DNA of 64,000 nucleotides, taken from NCBI GenBank assembly GCA_015501595.1, contig JADNRX010000022.1, positions 62,001-126,000 of the forward strand, given 5' to 3'. The position numbers and the translations under genes were made by a program. This DNA comes from Hymenopellis radicata. Lineage: Eukaryota; Basidiomycota; Agaricomycetes; Agaricales; Physalacriaceae. The notes under the pieces are model-generated. The model was given only the letters and a program-made list of their open reading frames with translations, was not told where the DNA came from and ran no database searches. Positions 60,107-64,000 of the stretch are shown here, piece by piece (the first letter of the stretch is position 1; the number at the start of each line of letters is the position of its first letter).

Positions 60107-63100
60107 TGGCTCTCGTCAAAAAAGAGGGACGAAGATTTCTGATTCCGACGTACTATGGAGCCATCGGGAAGACCAGTGGGGGACTCGCCATCCCAATGCC
60201 AGACGTTCGAGTTTTCGATCAGGCGGGAGCGGACATAATCTTGAGGAGAGGCGCTGATGCGGTTCACGCTGGTGCGTTCAGAACGAATCGGACCTAAGAC
60301 TCGACAGTAAGACTTTGGGGATACGCACCCCTTCAAAGCGCTCACCAATCAGATTGGACGGACCAGTCGCTTGCAGTCGCAAGGAGATGCGCCTGCTTGC
60401 TTCCGACCGAGAAGTATGTTCTGGGAATGAAGACATTTCCTAGAGGTTTGAGCAAGGCCATGACTGGATGTGTAAAAATGCATACGGGTTGAAGATAGAG
60501 GATAGGGCGACGATGCGCACTAAGAGTCAAAGTACATATCGTGCAGAATATACCAAAAGTGGAAATATGTGGGGGAAACATTTCGCTCACAACCCTCCTG
60601 ACCCAACAGTGTCTGGCACCACGGCGTCTGGGGCCATGGTGTGCTGTCACACCAACACACGGCCGTTCCTCAGTGGGGCCTTGTGCCACTTCTACCTACC
60701 CACCCACCTACCACCATATCAGCACACATCAATACCGTCAGCCCACTTTCTGCGCTCTCGTTGCCTTAGGCGACGTAACTCGGAAAGGACCAGGACTTGC
60801 ATTAGGATTGCACCTGATTGGAGAGACAGTTGCAAGCGTTCTGGACAGCTGGAAGCCCTTCTTGTCGGCCCACACAAGACGTCTAGCCGGCTAAGTGACG
60901 CTGTCTCGAGATAGGTTCCGGCTAGATTATGACTTCAGGTGTCTCTTCTGTTGCAAACCGTACCCGTCAACATATGGCAGGACCTCCCTCTGGTGTGGAG
61001 ACAACACCGGAGCTCCTCTAGTAAATGACATTCCTTCGGATTGTTGATAGAGCCGCTCAAACCTAGCATAGGAAACGATGAAGGAATCACTTCGAGAGAG
61101 ACTGAAGAAGCCTCCCTTTGGCCCAAGTCTCGCTTACGAGGTGTCAATTGCAACATCTTGGGATAGCTTGGGACTATTGGCAATCATCACACTTCCCATC
61201 TCGCAGCTCACGGCGGCCACATTCGACGAGTATACTGCTTGCCGATGCTTCCAAAAATGTCAGATATCGCTCCGTCTCCCAGAGCTTCGAGTCAGAACGT
61301 ACGTGATTCAGAGTCGCTGCATATTGAGACGAGGTTGGTGCCGAAGGAATGGTGACAAACGACAAGCAAGGTCGTACCAGCGGCTAGAATCAAAAATTAG
61401 TGACTTATAACACGCCGACCTACAGGATTCGATTAGGGACGTGGTGTGCTGTTGGAATTTTCATCAGTTTTTGGTGGTTCCGTGGACGCTGGCCGAGCCA
61501 AGTGGAGCGAAAAGGTAGTTAGTCGGGGCACCCGACGTTGATGCGCATGAATACGCTGATACGTTCATCAGCAGGTTTCGAAGGGAATCTAGGCCATAAA
61601 GGATTGTTCTTCTGCCTCGATGTATGGCCGTCATTTCGTACGTGCATGGTTGTTTCGGTCGACGTCATGACTGAACACCGTTTCAGGCTTGCGATCATGC
61701 CCAAGGTTGTTTGGGTCAAGCAAGTTTTTTTAACACAGGTCAATTTCGACAAAATGCACTCAGACAATAACTGGGTAATATGCTCACCATCAATCATCTA
61801 GTCGCGTTTGATTTCAAGTTTTTCACGAAGACCTACGCATTCTAGTTGTTTTTTTCTTGGCGGCGAGCCGCACGACCGGTTGGAAACTGTGTTTTTTTCG
61901 TTGACGTTCGTGGCTGGACCAACACGGAATTCCGCAACTTGCGCTCCAAAGACCTCGTTGTTTAGTGGCAAACGTAGCAGTCGCCTAGGCGGTGTCATCG
62001 ATAATCTGTGTAGATGGCAGTGGGAGCCGGGCCCAACATCGTACGTCGTACTCACTGTGAATCCTTTCCGTTTCCGTGTTAGACCTGAAGGTCATCTCTT
62101 AGGAAATATCTCTATTTTCTCATGGCCCCAATAATGTGACTCTGGAGCACGGTGGGACCTCGAAATTGCGCATGTGTCTGATTGTAGGTCTTCACCCACA
62201 GTACTTATCACTGATCTGAACGTAAAGCTCGGATATCGGGCGTTTTCTGTCATCTTTGATGTCATTGACCTTTGTCCGGACTCAGCTCATACCTACTGAA
62301 ACGGTTGTTAAACCAGACTTAAAGGCGCCGTCGCCGCGCGAAGGCATTCGATCGGAACCTTGCTCTACCAAAACCTCGTTTTCAACGGGAACATTTTCCT
62401 CTAAGGAGACCTTGTGGCTCCGCACGCGCAGAACGGTCACGTTGCATCGTGTACACGCATATCCCTTTGACGTAGTACTGGATCCCATTTTGGACAACGT
62501 AGGCCCCACCAGTCATTCATCACCAGAGGATGTCCACGTTATCGACGGATCAAACAAGCTTCACGTAACTTGGGCATTCGTTGGCTCGAAGGTACTAACG
62601 CTTTTCAAACGTTGTCGACAACAAAGCAGGCCACTAACGGTCACCGAACCTAGCTATCGCTCTACCTTTGCTGTTTAATCACGGACTATCTGTTGGGAGA
62701 CGCGGTAACGGCTTTCGTAACGTCAGGTAACTTCCCACTGTTTGTTCACGCGCCCACCACGAAGTAATTTTTAGAGGATCAACGGCTATCTCCACGTTAA
62801 GGCGACCCTCGAGTCTCGCGGGGTCTTGCCATTCCGGTCTAACGAGTGCCTTGGTTATCTGGTGTCCACCCGTCCCCAAGCCTTCATAGCTCAAGCATGA
62901 AGACGTGGAGGTGTAGGAGATTTGTGCACTTCTTTTTTTCTGCACCACTAGCGTTTCCGCCTTGACCATCTTACCGATTCAAGGAAGTCCTAGTATATTT
63001 TCCCCACTTCGATTGATGTTTTACATCGTTCTCTATCTCAATAGTGTACAGGACACTGGTTATTTACTTTAACCAGAGTCCTTCTTCTCCACCTGTAACT

Positions 63101-64000
63101 CCCCATCGTCTCGTCGCCTAGGCTCGAAGCTTGGGATGCACGATGTTCTTGAATCTAGATAACTAGATCCGAGTACCGCCTCCATCACTAAGCAGTTCCT
63201 CAGAGTCAGTGATATCCACTTACAGACGCCACGAAGACACATAGCACCTTATCTGTTTAGTCTTCGGCCCGTCCGCATATTTTGGGAGTCCTATGTTCTA
63301 TCATTTTTCATCCTGCCTCTCATCGCCCAGTTCAGCTAGGGAAGGGCTTTAAAGCAGGCAATCCGTCTAGATTTGATGCGCCATAGTCTCGGGCAATACT
63401 TACTTCGAACATCCGAGAATACGCCTATTAAATAGTACGTGCCACGTCAGGTGCGACATTGTTTTAGCCAACGCGAAGTATCAGATATATGGAGGTTTTA
63501 TGGGATGTACCTTGATTATCGGTAGGTACTCTTGATTGGACTTTCCGTCTTTCAGCCTTCAAATCCAACATCACAGTGATTGGTGCCATTGCCAGGACAC
63601 GGTCTTGCGAGCCGGGAAGTTGCTGGGACCTCTTGCACATCGGACTTCTCTGGGACTAATATTCAACCCGAAGATAAATTCCAAGAGGAGCGTACGGATC
63701 AAAGCAGGCATTTGGTCGACGTAGACCATTACTATGGGTGTAAACGTTGTTGCGTCGGACGCATATTGCGTTCGAGGCGAAACATGTCTGACGCTCTTGA
63801 CCGGACCCACAAACCTGTTACCTGGAGAGGCTTTGTAAACGACTGAGTTTTCGGACGACGTCGTCATATGGACTAGATGTGTACGACAAAATATTGGACC
63901 TTCGATCCATATTTCGCTTGAAGTGTCCCATCGAAAAGTCGAAGATCTTGGGGAAGGCATACCGGGGCGCTACACGTCCATGCCCCGGAATGTTGTCTGC
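60107..64000. other. No gene recognised
   Basis: Nearly 4 kb with only short frames (up to 148 residues) lacking any motif I know. Minus frames at 62282-62509 and 61798-62055 share weak ENEV/NNEV-like wording, too little to claim repeats. It may be eroded transposon or intergenic sequence. Confidence 0.4.

Overview
The window is nuclear DNA of a filamentous basidiomycete, most likely a mushroom-forming agaricomycete. Genes are compact on both strands and cut by many ~45-60 nt GT-AG introns with CTRAC-like branch sites. They include F-box/LRR-type genes, a Zn2Cys6 regulator, an agaricomycete-style P450 and BTB protein, and eukaryotic housekeeping genes (squalene synthase, SIS1-type J protein, GDP-L-fucose synthase, RAI1/DXO nuclease, tRNA-Gly). 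No close species can be named from sequence alone.

Layout. 0-3.1 kb is repeat-rich: a degenerate ~430 bp tandem repeat, a dead LINE reverse transcriptase, then a minisatellite with a CCTRCAGGTA core. 3.7-9.5 kb carries a small Ser-rich protein, an M20 carboxypeptidase S and a half-size ABC transporter, all on minus. 9.9-11.4 kb is a decayed HSP78/ClpB copy. A C2H2-like gene (11.8-12.6 kb) precedes a 1.63 kb TIR element with target duplications (13.05-14.69 kb). 14.8-25.5 kb holds an F-box gene, a second small Ser-rich gene, a cytochrome P450, an O-methyltransferase, a third small-family copy and an HD phosphohydrolase. 25.9-32.8 kb holds a broken F-box-like gene, a Zn2Cys6 transcription factor, tRNA-Gly(CCC) and a tail-anchored PEX26-like protein. 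33.6-40.7 kb holds ERG9, an F-box gene, a type II glycosyltransferase-like gene and an alpha/beta hydrolase. 40.7-45.4 kb is a segment with another F-box-like gene, flanked by direct repeats of the hydrolase 3' end. 45.4-60.1 kb is a gene-dense block: SIS1, GDP-L-fucose synthase, two coiled-coil proteins, RAI1/DXO, a Whi5/Nrm1-like protein, an MFS sugar transporter and a BTB protein. 60.1-64 kb holds nothing I recognise.

How genes relate. The P450, O-methyltransferase and nearby Zn2Cys6 regulator could form a small oxidative/methylating pathway, but no backbone enzyme is present. Carboxypeptidase S and the ABC transporter are adjacent on one strand, without evidence of shared function. The rest looks like ordinary housekeeping neighbours.

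Two window-wide observations matter. (1) At least eight otherwise conserved genes, including ERG9 and SIS1, are each put out of frame by one base, nearly always in a homopolymer; this points to residual sequencing error more than true gene death. (2) A small protein family sharing the motif LRERRGVTFFIE (weaker in copy 3) occurs three times on the minus strand, and I cannot match it to a known family.
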